A DNA stretch of 6,880 nt from an uncultured Clostridia bacterium (GCA_937920115.1 CALGVF010000267.1:1-6880), one strand, 5' to 3'. Counted from the first letter of the stretch, positions 1 to 6,880 are shown. Translations and numbers: made by a program. Notes: a model not told the origin generated them from the letters alone.

Positions 1-110
1 TTGAAAGCGGCGAATACGTCGCGGTAACGGAAAAAGGAAAAATTGCGTTTAAAGACGCGATAAATATTACTTTCAACGAAGGGCAAGGAGTTTACGTAAT
101 ACGAAAATGA
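1..110 (+). CDS. C-terminal end of an unidentified upstream protein (partial)
   Basis: The frame whose first full codon starts at base 3 is open for 35 codons and stops at TGA 108-110. The visible tail ends in GQGVYVIRK and alternates hydrophobic and polar residues, as in the last strands of a beta-sandwich domain. That would fit the C-terminal accessory domain of a glycoside hydrolase, but this is inference from a very short piece and no family can be named. The stop overlaps the start of the mannosidase gene by four bases (ATGA, 107-110), so the two are probably co-transcribed and translationally coupled. The base composition and codon style match the genes that follow. Confidence 0.7.
   Translation, partial: ESGEYVAVTEKGKIAFKDAINITFNEGQGVYVIRK
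85..90 (+). promoter_or_regulatory. Possible ribosome binding site for the mannosidase gene
   Basis: AAGGAG lies inside the last codons of the upstream gene, 16 bases before ATG 107. That spacing is longer than the usual 5-10 bases, so the start may depend partly on coupling through the ATGA overlap. No in-frame ATG with a better-placed site is visible; the next one, at codon 11, would sit right at the conserved N-terminal strand of the enzyme. Confidence 0.4.
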
Positions 111-2551
111 AAGAAGCGAAAATCAAAAAACTACACATGATATGCAACGCTCATATCGACCCGATATGGCAATGGGAATGGGAAGAGGGGGCTTCGGCGA
201 CTCTGTCCACTTTTCAGAGCGCGGCTAACCTCGCGAGAGATTTCGATTATATATTCTGTCACAACGAAGTGACCGTTTATAAGTACACCGAAAAATATGC
301 CCCCGCACTTTTCGAGGAAATCAAAAAACTCGTAAAGGCAGGAAAATGGCATATAATGGGCGGTTGGTATCTTCAACCCGACTGTCTTATGCCTATGGGC
401 GAGGGAATAATCAGACAGATACGCGAGGGCGAACTCTATTTCAAAGAGAAATTCGGAGTAATGCCGACGGCGGCGGTCAATTTCGACCCGTTCGGACATT
501 CGAGAGGACTCGTTCAGATTTTAACTAAATGTGGTCAGAACGCTTATATGTTCATGAGACCATACGGTAAATATATGCCGTTTCCGCAACTGAAACTTCC
601 CGCGGAGACCTTTATATGGGAGGGGTACGACGGGAGCAGAGTCAAGGCGGCGAGAATAACCGAATACAATTCCGACCTCGGAAAAGCCGTAGATAAAATC
701 AATAAGGATATCGAAAGGCAGAAAGAAGACGTCGAAATCGGGCTTTCCTGTTGGGGAGTCGGCAATCACGGCGGCGGACCGTCGAGAAGAGACTTAAAAG
801 CCGTCGGCGAACTTATGAAAACGAGCGATATAGAGATAAAATTCTCCACGCCCGAAGAGTATTTCGACGACGTAAACCCGACGGAAGTATTCGATAAATC
901 GCTCGTCACCTGCATGGTAGGTTGCTATACTTCCATGGCTGAACTCAAACAGAAGTACAGGAACTTGGAGCGGCAACTTATGTTCGCGGAAAAAATCGCG
1001 AGCGTGGCTTCCCTCAAAGGGGCGTATAAATACCCCGCGGAACTTCTGAAAGACGTTACGGAAGACATGCTCAACGTTCAGTTCCACGACATTTTGCCCG
1101 GCGATATGATAGAGGCGGGCGAAGAGAACGGTTTTACCTATATAAATCACGGTTTGCACATACTGAACAATATACGGGCGGACGCATTTTTCGCCCTCTG
1201 CAAAGGTCAGCCCGTAGCGGACGAGGGAACTTATCCGCTCATGGTTTTCTCGGCGAAGGCAGACAAGAGAAAAACGCTTGTGGAATGTGAACTTTCGATT
1301 ATCCCGACCGAACACTATATCGACGATTATTCGATAATCGAGGTCTACGACGAAAACGGCAGAAAACTCAAATCGCAGACTATAAAAGAAGTCGGCAACA
1401 TCTCGATCGATTGGCGTAAGCGGGTAATATTCGAGGCGGAGCCGAACGGTATGGCGATAACGAGATACACGGCGAAAACGAAAGTCGTTCCGAGAACGAA
1501 ACTTCCCGAAGTCGCCGAGGATATAGTATTCGACAACGGCGAAAAATACGTAAAAATAAACGCGAAAACGGGACTTATAGACAGTTATAAAGTCGGCGGC
1601 AAAGAGTACATTACGGGCGAGTTTTTCGCGCCGACAATTTACGAGGACACCCCCGACCCGTGGGGAATGAACGAACCCTACGTGGGGCATAACGGCAAAC
1701 GCCTCGAACTTCTGGAAAAGCCCGACGGCGTGTTCGAGGGAATGAAACCGATTCAGATAACCGAGGACGGCGACGTGTTTACGGGCGTGGAAGCATTTTT
1801 CGGACTCGGGCTTACGAGAGTACGCGTGGGTTACAGAATATATAAAGACGGAACCAAAGTAGACGTCGATGTAAACGTATTCCCGAGCGAGGCTTCGAGG
1901 GCGATAAAAGTCGAACTCGGCGTAGGCAAGGGAAAATACTTCGGCGAACAGATTTTCGGAGCGGAAGAACTTTACGACGACGGCAGAGAATGTATCGCTC
2001 ACGATTTCGTCGCGTTCGACGACGGAAAGGGCGGCGATAAGGTTCTCGAAATAATGACCCCGACCAACTTCGGTTCGTCTTACGACGGCGAAAAAATAGC
2101 GTTGACCCTTATAAAAACGGCGACCTATTGCGCTCACCCCGTTCCGAACAGACCTCTTTTAAGAGACGGAATGTTTATCTCTAAGGTCGATCAAGGGCAG
2201 AGAGATTTCGCTTTCAGACTCGAAGTCGCGGAGAAACAGGACTTGAAGCGGAACGCCGACGAGTTTACCGAAAAGCCCTACGCGTTAAACGTGTTCCCGA
2301 CGGTGGACGAGAGGGTAGACAACGGCTTTAAGGTAAATATCGACAACCCCCGTATCTCGTTTATCACCTTAAAAGAGGCGAGACAGACGGACGGATATAT
2401 TCTGAGACTTTTCAACTGCGGCGAGCAAAGCGAAAAGGCGACCGCAACTCTCGGCGATAAGAAAATTTCGCTCGATTTCGGCAAATACGAAGTAAAGACT
2501 ATTGTTTACGACGGTAAAAAACTTTACGAAAGTAAAGAAATGATAATTTAA
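107..2551 (+). CDS. Glycoside hydrolase family 38 alpha-mannosidase, cytoplasmic
   Basis: This is an 814-residue retaining alpha-mannosidase that would release mannose from imported oligosaccharides. The motif HIDPIW (residues 16-21) supplies the first two zinc ligands, His16 and Asp18. Asp127 in FDPFGHS (126-132) corresponds to the nucleophile and zinc-binding Asp of Golgi mannosidase II (Asp204), and His327 in QFHDILPG (325-332) to its fourth ligand (His471). The catalytic domain spans roughly residues 8-270. The helical middle domain, roughly 275-350, contains CYTSMAELKQKYRNLERQ. The rest, to 814, is beta-sandwich typical of the family C-terminal region. There is no signal peptide, so it should act in the cytoplasm on sugars brought in by the transporter encoded next. 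It is somewhat shorter than E. coli MngB (about 880 residues). The loop GVGNHGGGP (217-225) has Asn220 where I recall Asp being common. The start at 107 is supported by the ATGA overlap and by the conserved strand beginning at residue 9. Family assignment is very secure; linkage specificity (alpha-1,2, 1,3 or 1,6) cannot be read from the sequence. Confidence 0.95.
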   Translation: MKEAKIKKLHMICNAHIDPIWQWEWEEGASATLSTFQSAANLARDFDYIFCHNEVTVYKYTEKYAPALFEEIKKLVKAGKWHIMGGWYLQPDCLMPMGEGIIRQIREGELYFKEKFGVMPTAAVNFDPFGHSRGLVQILTKCGQNAYMFMRPYGKYMPFPQLKLPAETFIWEGYDGSRVKAARITEYNSDLGKAVDKINKDIERQKEDVEIGLSCWGVGNHGGGPSRRDLKAVGELMKTSDIEIKFSTPEEYFDDVNPTEVFDKSLVTCMVGCYTSMAELKQKYRNLERQLMFAEKIASVASLKGAYKYPAELLKDVTEDMLNVQFHDILPGDMIEAGEENGFTYINHGLHILNNIRADAFFALCKGQPVADEGTYPLMVFSAKADKRKTLVECELSIIPTEHYIDDYSIIEVYDENGRKLKSQTIKEVGNISIDWRKRVIFEAEPNGMAITRYTAKTKVVPRTKLPEVAEDIVFDNGEKYVKINAKTGLIDSYKVGGKEYITGEFFAPTIYEDTPDPWGMNEPYVGHNGKRLELLEKPDGVFEGMKPIQITEDGDVFTGVEAFFGLGLTRVRVGYRIYKDGTKVDVDVNVFPSEASRAIKVELGVGKGKYFGEQIFGAEELYDDGRECIAHDFVAFDDGKGGDKVLEIMTPTNFGSSYDGEKIALTLIKTATYCAHPVPNRPLLRDGMFISKVDQGQRDFAFRLEVAEKQDLKRNADEFTEKPYALNVFPTVDERVDNGFKVNIDNPRISFITLKEARQTDGYILRLFNCGEQSEKATATLGDKKISLDFGKYEVKTIVYDGKKLYESKEMII

Positions 2552-2554
2552 AAA

Positions 2555-2560
2555 AAGGAG
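2555..2560 (+). promoter_or_regulatory. Ribosome binding site of the sugar-binding lipoprotein gene
   Basis: AAGGAG lies in the 18-base gap after the mannosidase stop, 9 bases before ATG 2570. It is the best-formed site between genes in the window and fixes the start. A strong site would suit the high expression usually needed for a binding protein relative to its permeases. Confidence 0.8.
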
Positions 2561-2569
2561 ACGGAAACT

Positions 2570-4183
2570 ATGAAAAAATTATTCAAAAAGTTACTCGGTT
2601 TGGTTATGGCGGCGAGCCTTGCCGTATCTATGGCGGCATGCAACGGCAACACTAACAACAGCGGCGGCGGGACGTCGAACGATTCTGCGGACACGAGAGG
2701 GAAAACGGCAATAAATCTTTCCTATTTCATCGGCGAGTTCGGCGACGAGTGGTTGAAAACTCTCGCAAACGAATGGAATAAGACCAACGACTCTTACTAT
2801 ATCGACGTGAAATCGAACCTGAACCTCGGCGGAACGATAGTCGCGGATATTAAATCGGGTTCTTCGTTCGATATGTTCATAACCGAAGACTGTTCTTTTC
2901 AGCAACTTTTCGGCGGTAATTATCTCGAAGACCTCAGCGGACTTTTAGACGAAAAGCCCGAAAACGGCAAGACTATCGCAGAGAAACTTTCAAACAAAGA
3001 GCAATGGCTCAAAGCGGCTTCGTCGGAGGGTAAGACTTATCTTCTTCCGTACAACATAAGCCCTTGCGGTCTCATTTTCGACTACGACAGATTCAAAGAT
3101 AACGGTTGGCTCATAACCGACGCGGACGGTAGTATTTCCGCAGGTAAAGATGGCGTGAAAGGCACTTACGACGACGGGCAACCCGCTAATATGTCCGAAT
3201 TCAACGCGATGTGCGAGAAAATCAAGGCGAGCGGAGTAGACGACGTGTTCGTTTACATGGGAGCGACCCACCCCGAATACGTAAACAACGTGGCTTACGC
3301 GTACCTTGCGGGCGTACTCGGCGAAGAGGGGTATAACGCGTTTTACACTCACGATTCAAACGGCAAGGAAATCGAACTTTTAGACGGAACGAAAACGGTC
3401 GTTACTATCGAGGACGGATATAAAACGTGGCTTATGAAGGGCGTTAAAGATATGGCTGAGTTCGTTCAGAATTACCTTTGCAACACGAAGTTCGTAAGCG
3501 AGGTAACGCTCAGCGATAAGTCTTTCGACGTAGACACGAGTCATACCGCGTTTATCGACACGAGCGACAACGCCCCCGCGTTTATAGTCGAGGGTAATTG
3601 GTTTGAAAACGGTTCGAGGTCGCTCATAAATTCCAACGTAAGTTACGGTGGTAAGCCCTATGGAACGAGCGACTACAGATATATGATTCTTCCGTCGGTA
3701 AGCGGCGAAAAGAGTCAGATGTTCTCGCAGACGGGCGGTTCGATGCTCGTCGTAAAGCAAAACGATTCGGCTAAGTCGGCGGCTATAAAGGACTTTATCA
3801 AGTATATGTTAAAGGACAAAAACCTCGGCAAAGTCACCGCCGACACGGGAATGATCTGGAACTACAACTACGAAATACCGACCGAGACGGCGGCGAAAAT
3901 GACCGAGTTCACGAAAAACGCCTACGATATGGTTCAGGATACGAAAAACGTGACCGTTCGTTCCTTCTATATCGATACGGCGGCGACCCCGATTTATTCG
4001 TATTCTTCGCTCGGAACCTCGGGACTTATGCTTTTCAGCGAACTTCAATACGATATAGTTCCCGCATTCAGAAACGCTGGCAGCGCGGCTAAACTTATCG
4101 AAAACTTAACGAAATACAACGACGCTCAGAAGTGGAGCGGCTACCTTTCTCAGGCAAAATCTTACGGCTTCTATAAAGGATAA
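2570..4183 (+). CDS. ABC transporter sugar-binding lipoprotein (CUT1-type solute-binding protein)
   Basis: This 537-residue lipoprotein should capture an oligosaccharide outside the membrane and deliver it to the two permeases encoded next. The N-terminus has a basic start (MKKLFKKLLG), a hydrophobic stretch and the lipobox MAAC with the lipidated Cys24. A Gly, Asn and Ser-rich tether follows (about residues 25-45). The mature part opens with the strand and helix INLSYFIGEFGDEWLKTLA (48-66), typical of family 1 extracellular solute-binding proteins. It is longer than the common 400-450 residues. The insert DADGSISAGKDG (184-195) followed by TYDDG resembles an EF-hand-like calcium loop; similar inserts occur in large clostridial sugar-binding proteins. 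The ligand is inferred from the adjacent alpha-mannosidase to be a mannose-containing oligosaccharide, since specificity cannot be read directly. It lies 18 bases after the mannosidase and 20 bases before the first permease. Confidence 0.92.
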   Translation: MKKLFKKLLGLVMAASLAVSMAACNGNTNNSGGGTSNDSADTRGKTAINLSYFIGEFGDEWLKTLANEWNKTNDSYYIDVKSNLNLGGTIVADIKSGSSFDMFITEDCSFQQLFGGNYLEDLSGLLDEKPENGKTIAEKLSNKEQWLKAASSEGKTYLLPYNISPCGLIFDYDRFKDNGWLITDADGSISAGKDGVKGTYDDGQPANMSEFNAMCEKIKASGVDDVFVYMGATHPEYVNNVAYAYLAGVLGEEGYNAFYTHDSNGKEIELLDGTKTVVTIEDGYKTWLMKGVKDMAEFVQNYLCNTKFVSEVTLSDKSFDVDTSHTAFIDTSDNAPAFIVEGNWFENGSRSLINSNVSYGGKPYGTSDYRYMILPSVSGEKSQMFSQTGGSMLVVKQNDSAKSAAIKDFIKYMLKDKNLGKVTADTGMIWNYNYEIPTETAAKMTEFTKNAYDMVQDTKNVTVRSFYIDTAATPIYSYSSLGTSGLMLFSELQYDIVPAFRNAGSAAKLIENLTKYNDAQKWSGYLSQAKSYGFYKG

Positions 4184-4203
4184 AATCATTCGGCGTATAA
4201 AAA

Positions 4204-5124
4204 ATGCAAAAAGACAGAAAGAAAATCTTAAAAACTAACCTGTTCGTCTATTCGCTTATAGGCTATCCGTTGATATTGTTCGCGATATTTTACGTCGCGA
4301 TAAACTTCAATTCGATAATTCTCGCTTTTCAGCGTATAGACGGAACGGGCAAACACTTCGCGGCGTTCGACAATTTTAAAACGTTTCTCTCGGAGATGTT
4401 CGGACAGGGGAATCTGCTCGCGTACAGTTTCAGAAATTCGATAAAGATGTATTTCGTCAATCTCGTTATATGTCTGCCGCTGTACGTGTTCTTTTCCTAT
4501 CTGCTGTTCAAAAAGTGTTTTTTGAATAAGGCGGTCAGTTTCCTCGTAATGATACCTGCGATTATGTCGGGTCTCGTAATCGCCCTCGTTTTCGTCAATT
4601 TCATAGGCAATAACGGGGCGGTTACCTACGTTACGAAAAAAATGGGGCTGAACGGCGGCAAGTGGATAAATCTGCTTTACAGCGAGAAATACGCTTTCGG
4701 AACGACGATATTCTATATGATATGGCTTTCGTTTTCGACAAGTCTTATAGTCTATCCGACGGCTATGAGGGGAATAAGCCCCGAGATATTCGAGAGTTCG
4801 AAAATCGACGGCGTGACCAATATGTTTCAGGAACTTTGGTATATAATTCTTCCGCTTATTTATCCCACGCTCACCACGTTTTTGATAACGGGTTTCGCGG
4901 CGATATTCACGAGCGGAGGACCTATCCTCGAATTCTATTACACGCAGGCTCCCGACTACGTTTCGAATATGGGCTATTACTTCACGAAAATGATTTTAGT
5001 AGACGGAAACGACTTTTCCTACCCGAAATACGCGGCAGGCGGTATTATTCTTACTATAATAGTCGCCCCGCTCACTATTCTTTTGAAATGGGCGTTGGAG
5101 AAATTCGGACCCGCAACGGAGTAA
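4204..5124 (+). CDS. ABC sugar transporter permease, MalF-like (CUT1)
   Basis: This 306-residue inner membrane permease is the first of a heterodimeric channel. About six membrane segments can be seen, near residues 14-36, 83-102, 109-134, 164-186, 212-235 and 278-298. The cytoplasmic coupling (EAA) loop that docks on the ATPase is visible as ESSKIDGVTNMFQELWYIIL (197-216), followed by Pro217. The invariant Gly of that loop is Gly203; the EAA itself reads ESS here, a common variation. The long exported loop between the first two segments (about 37-80) and the gene order argue for the MalF-type partner. No good Shine-Dalgarno site lies in the 20-base gap before ATG 4204. An in-frame TAA at 4198-4200 blocks any longer form, and later starts would cut into the first membrane segment. 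Transport of alpha-mannosides is inferred from context. Confidence 0.92.
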   Translation: MQKDRKKILKTNLFVYSLIGYPLILFAIFYVAINFNSIILAFQRIDGTGKHFAAFDNFKTFLSEMFGQGNLLAYSFRNSIKMYFVNLVICLPLYVFFSYLLFKKCFLNKAVSFLVMIPAIMSGLVIALVFVNFIGNNGAVTYVTKKMGLNGGKWINLLYSEKYAFGTTIFYMIWLSFSTSLIVYPTAMRGISPEIFESSKIDGVTNMFQELWYIILPLIYPTLTTFLITGFAAIFTSGGPILEFYYTQAPDYVSNMGYYFTKMILVDGNDFSYPKYAAGGIILTIIVAPLTILLKWALEKFGPATE

Positions 5125-5127
5125 ATT

Positions 5128-6021
5128 ATGAGAAAAAGAATGAAATACGAGTCGAGATCGGCGGCGGATATAGTTTCGCTCGTCGTGTTTTGGGCTTTGT
5201 GGATAATTTTGATTATATACGCCGTGTCGATGCTCGTCCTGCCCCTTTATATGCTCAACACCTCTTTGAAAGCGGACAATTTAGAGTGCGTTAAAAACCC
5301 GCTCGGACTTCCCAAACAGGTTACTTGGAGCAATTACAGGGAAATTTTCGTCATATTCGACGAGAAAATGGAAGTCAGCATAGCGGGTATGATAGGCGTG
5401 AGCGTTTTAACTTCGGTGTTGAAACCCTTTTTAAGCGTGTTTTTCACGACTATGTTCGCGTATGTAGAGGCTAAATACGAGTTTTTCGGCAAAAAGTTCT
5501 TCTTCAACCTCGGAATAGTGCTTATGATACTTCCGATTGTCGGAAATCTGCCGTCGGCGATGCAGATAAACAAGGCTCTCGGCGTTTACGACAATCTGTT
5601 TATGAATATCATAACTTCCCCCGTCGGGTGCTTCTACGGCACTAACTTTCTGCTTATGTACGGGGCGTTCAAGGTCATTCCGTGGGACTATGCCGAAGCG
5701 GCGTTCATCGACGGAGCGGGGCATTATACCGTTCTTTTCAAAATTTATCTGAGAATGGCTTTGCCGCAGGCGGTGGTTCTTTTCGTTCTCGGGTTTATGG
5801 GAACGTGGAACGATTACAGCACCTACCATATATGGCTGCCGAGTACCCCGAACATATCTTACGGAATGTATATGTTCTATCAGAAAGCGAACGCGTACAG
5901 GGTTTCGCTTCCCGAACTCATGGCGGGCTTTACCATAGTAATGATACCTACGGTTCTGATTTACTGCGCCACGCAGAGAATCATAAACAGCAAATTCGCG
6001 ATAGGAGGGTTAAAAGGATGA
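5128..6021 (+). CDS. ABC sugar transporter permease, MalG-like (CUT1)
   Basis: This 297-residue permease is the second half of the channel. Membrane segments lie near residues 15-43, 84-110, 122-145, 158-182, 208-232 and 262-282. The coupling loop is well conserved: EAAFIDGAGHYTVLFKIYL (190-208) with Asp195 and Gly196, ending at Pro213. The C-terminus NSKFAIGGLKG is the signature ending of MalG-type sugar permeases. It starts only 3 bases after the stop of the first permease, and GGAG (5118-5121), partly inside the preceding stop region, sits 6 bases before ATG 5128. Its last codons hold the ribosome binding site of the next gene, and its TGA stop overlaps that gene's ATG. The partner ATPase is not encoded in the window; in Bacillota a shared MsmX-type protein often supplies this role. 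Confidence 0.94.
   Translation: MRKRMKYESRSAADIVSLVVFWALWIILIIYAVSMLVLPLYMLNTSLKADNLECVKNPLGLPKQVTWSNYREIFVIFDEKMEVSIAGMIGVSVLTSVLKPFLSVFFTTMFAYVEAKYEFFGKKFFFNLGIVLMILPIVGNLPSAMQINKALGVYDNLFMNIITSPVGCFYGTNFLLMYGAFKVIPWDYAEAAFIDGAGHYTVLFKIYLRMALPQAVVLFVLGFMGTWNDYSTYHIWLPSTPNISYGMYMFYQKANAYRVSLPELMAGFTIVMIPTVLIYCATQRIINSKFAIGGLKG
6003..6009 (+). promoter_or_regulatory. Strong ribosome binding site of the second lipoprotein gene
   Basis: AGGAGGG lies inside the last codons of the MalG-like permease, about 9 bases before ATG 6018. It decides the start of the downstream gene and, together with the ATGA overlap, shows that the frame running off the window edge is a real gene. Confidence 0.8.
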
Positions 6022-6880
6022 AAAAACTTATATGTCTGCTTCTTGCGGTCTCTATGATAATTTCTTTCGCCGCGTGCAAGAAAAACGGCTCGGGAGACGA
6101 CTCGGAAACGACGAGCGTAAGCGGAAGCGAAACGGCGGGCGGCTCGGAAGAGCCGACGGAAGTAGTCGAGATTACCATTCCGGCCGTTACCGCAGACCTT
6201 TCCGCTCCCGAGAACAAAGTCGCGGTTTCCGCGAACGAGAAGTCGGAAGTTTTCGATAAAAACGGCAGAAAACTCACGGACGAGGAGTGGCTTTTGAACA
6301 GTAAATTTTCCAAGGCGTATATAAAGAGCCTCGGCGTGGGGGAATACGAGTTTTCGTACAGAAGCAAGACCAAAAAGGGAACGATAAAACTCATAGTGAC
6401 GGACGACAATAAGCCCAATTACGTTTTCGACTTCGACCTCGCCGCTTCGTTCAATTACCTCGAAAGGGTAAACCTTCCGAAACTCGTCAAGGAGCAGGAT
6501 TCTTATCAGGAAGACTATACGCCCGTCTATACGCTTGAAAAAGACGGCGGAAAAGTAGAACTCGACGGGTTTTTAACTCCGAAACTCGAATCGGGTTCAT
6601 ACGCGTGGAAAGCGGTTATCGAAAAGGACGGCAAAACATACGAGTACGTCGGAAATTTCGTCGTAAAGACCTTTGAAGAATGGCTTTCGGAAATACGCGA
6701 TACGATGCTTTTCGACAACCAGACGGGCGAGTATATAAAGTCGGTTGACGGAAAATATCCGATTGATACGACGAATAACGCGGATATGTTCTCGTATACC
6801 GTGGACAACTCGATTTTGCAGTCGGCTATGACGGCGGGCAAAACGCAGGTCAAAGTCGAAGTTCTTTCGGACGTTATAAT
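6018..6880 (+). CDS. Lipoprotein of unknown function with probable Ig-like beta domains (partial, runs off the window)
   Basis: The frame from ATG 6018 stays open to the edge: 287 codons and no stop. The first 20 residues form a lipoprotein signal peptide (MKKLICLLLA, then a hydrophobic run) ending in FAAC with Cys20 as the likely lipidation site; Phe at the -3 position is less common than Leu but tolerated. A Ser, Thr, Gly and Glu-rich tether follows (about 21-55). Residues about 66-140 look like an Ig-like or X2-like module, with LTDEEW (86-91) and GVGEYEFSY (106-114) leading to the strand TIKLIVTDD. Residues about 150-216 look like a second beta-sandwich, with ESGSYAWKAV (191-200) and YEYVGNFVV. 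A third, incomplete beta-rich region begins near 219. No catalytic motif is visible. The gene overlaps the last permease by 4 bases, so it is coupled to the transporter. It may be a surface glycan-binding accessory protein or carry an enzymatic domain beyond the edge. It is not an ordinary solute-binding protein on the part seen. Confidence 0.85.
   Translation, partial: MKKLICLLLAVSMIISFAACKKNGSGDDSETTSVSGSETAGGSEEPTEVVEITIPAVTADLSAPENKVAVSANEKSEVFDKNGRKLTDEEWLLNSKFSKAYIKSLGVGEYEFSYRSKTKKGTIKLIVTDDNKPNYVFDFDLAASFNYLERVNLPKLVKEQDSYQEDYTPVYTLEKDGGKVELDGFLTPKLESGSYAWKAVIEKDGKTYEYVGNFVVKTFEEWLSEIRDTMLFDNQTGEYIKSVDGKYPIDTTNNADMFSYTVDNSILQSAMTAGKTQVKVEVLSDVI

Noticed and set aside
794..2137. A 447-codon open frame on the - strand opposite the mannosidase gene
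   Set aside because: It lies wholly inside a securely identified gene. Its translation is rich in Arg, Val, Phe and Tyr with no recognisable motif, as expected from mirroring GAC, TTC, TAC and GAA codons. No start site or neighbour supports it.
2552..2569. Possible attenuator between the mannosidase and binding protein genes
   Set aside because: The gap is only 18 bases, A-rich, and is accounted for by the ribosome binding site; there is no inverted repeat.
4184..4203. Possible terminator or promoter between the binding protein and first permease
   Set aside because: The 20 bases contain no stem-loop with a T-run and are too short for a full promoter. TATAA at 4196-4200 resembles a -10 box but has no partnered -35 in a sensible place.
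4662..5294. A 210-codon + strand frame spanning the junction of the two permease genes
   Set aside because: It overlaps two clear membrane permeases in another frame, and its translation is highly charged and Arg/Tyr-rich with no family resemblance.
6032..6259. A 75-codon + strand frame within the second lipoprotein gene
   Set aside because: It is an out-of-frame, Arg-rich reading of the signal and tether region with no ribosome binding site of its own; the frame from 6018 continues past it to the window edge.
5981..6418. A 145-codon - strand frame opposite the permease end and second lipoprotein start
   Set aside because: Its Ser/Val/Leu-rich translation is the complement of the lipoprotein tether codons. 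The + strand frame has a strong ribosome binding site and a lipoprotein signal, so the - strand frame is a shadow.

Overview
The window is almost wholly coding on the + strand and reads as one operon segment for uptake and breakdown of alpha-mannoside-type glycans. The order is: the tail of an unidentified gene (1-110), a cytoplasmic family 38 alpha-mannosidase (107-2551), a lipoprotein sugar-binding protein (2570-4183), two ABC sugar permeases of the MalF and MalG type (4204-5124 and 5128-6021), and the first 287 codons of a second lipoprotein of unknown function (6018 to the window edge). The genes are packed tightly: two junctions are 4-base ATGA overlaps and the other gaps are 20 bases or less. 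There is no room for an internal promoter or terminator of ordinary size, so co-transcription from a promoter upstream of the window is likely.

The working model is that the lipoprotein at 2570 captures an oligosaccharide outside the cell and the two permeases carry it in. The mannosidase, which has no signal peptide, then trims it in the cytoplasm. No ATPase gene is visible. In Bacillota such CUT1 transporters are often powered by a shared MsmX-type ATPase encoded elsewhere, but it could equally lie outside this window. No regulator is visible. The second lipoprotein, translationally coupled to the last permease, appears to carry Ig-like beta domains and is the least explained gene here.

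Both lipoproteins have short lipobox signal peptides, Shine-Dalgarno sites are AGGAG-like, and the CUT1 arrangement is typical of Bacillota. An uncultured gut or animal-associated Clostridia-type bacterium is the best guess, possibly Christensenellales, but that placement rests on general style only. The coding style is consistent from gene to gene, with AGA as a common arginine codon and ATA as a common isoleucine codon, so nothing suggests recent transfer within the window. One sequence-wide oddity is the complete absence of AGCT.

I see no tRNA, rRNA, CRISPR array, insertion sequence, riboswitch, attachment site or origin. There is no stretch over 300 bases without a gene. I found no convincing undescribed system; the best leads are the second lipoprotein, the AGCT avoidance and a substitution in a glycine-rich loop of the mannosidase.
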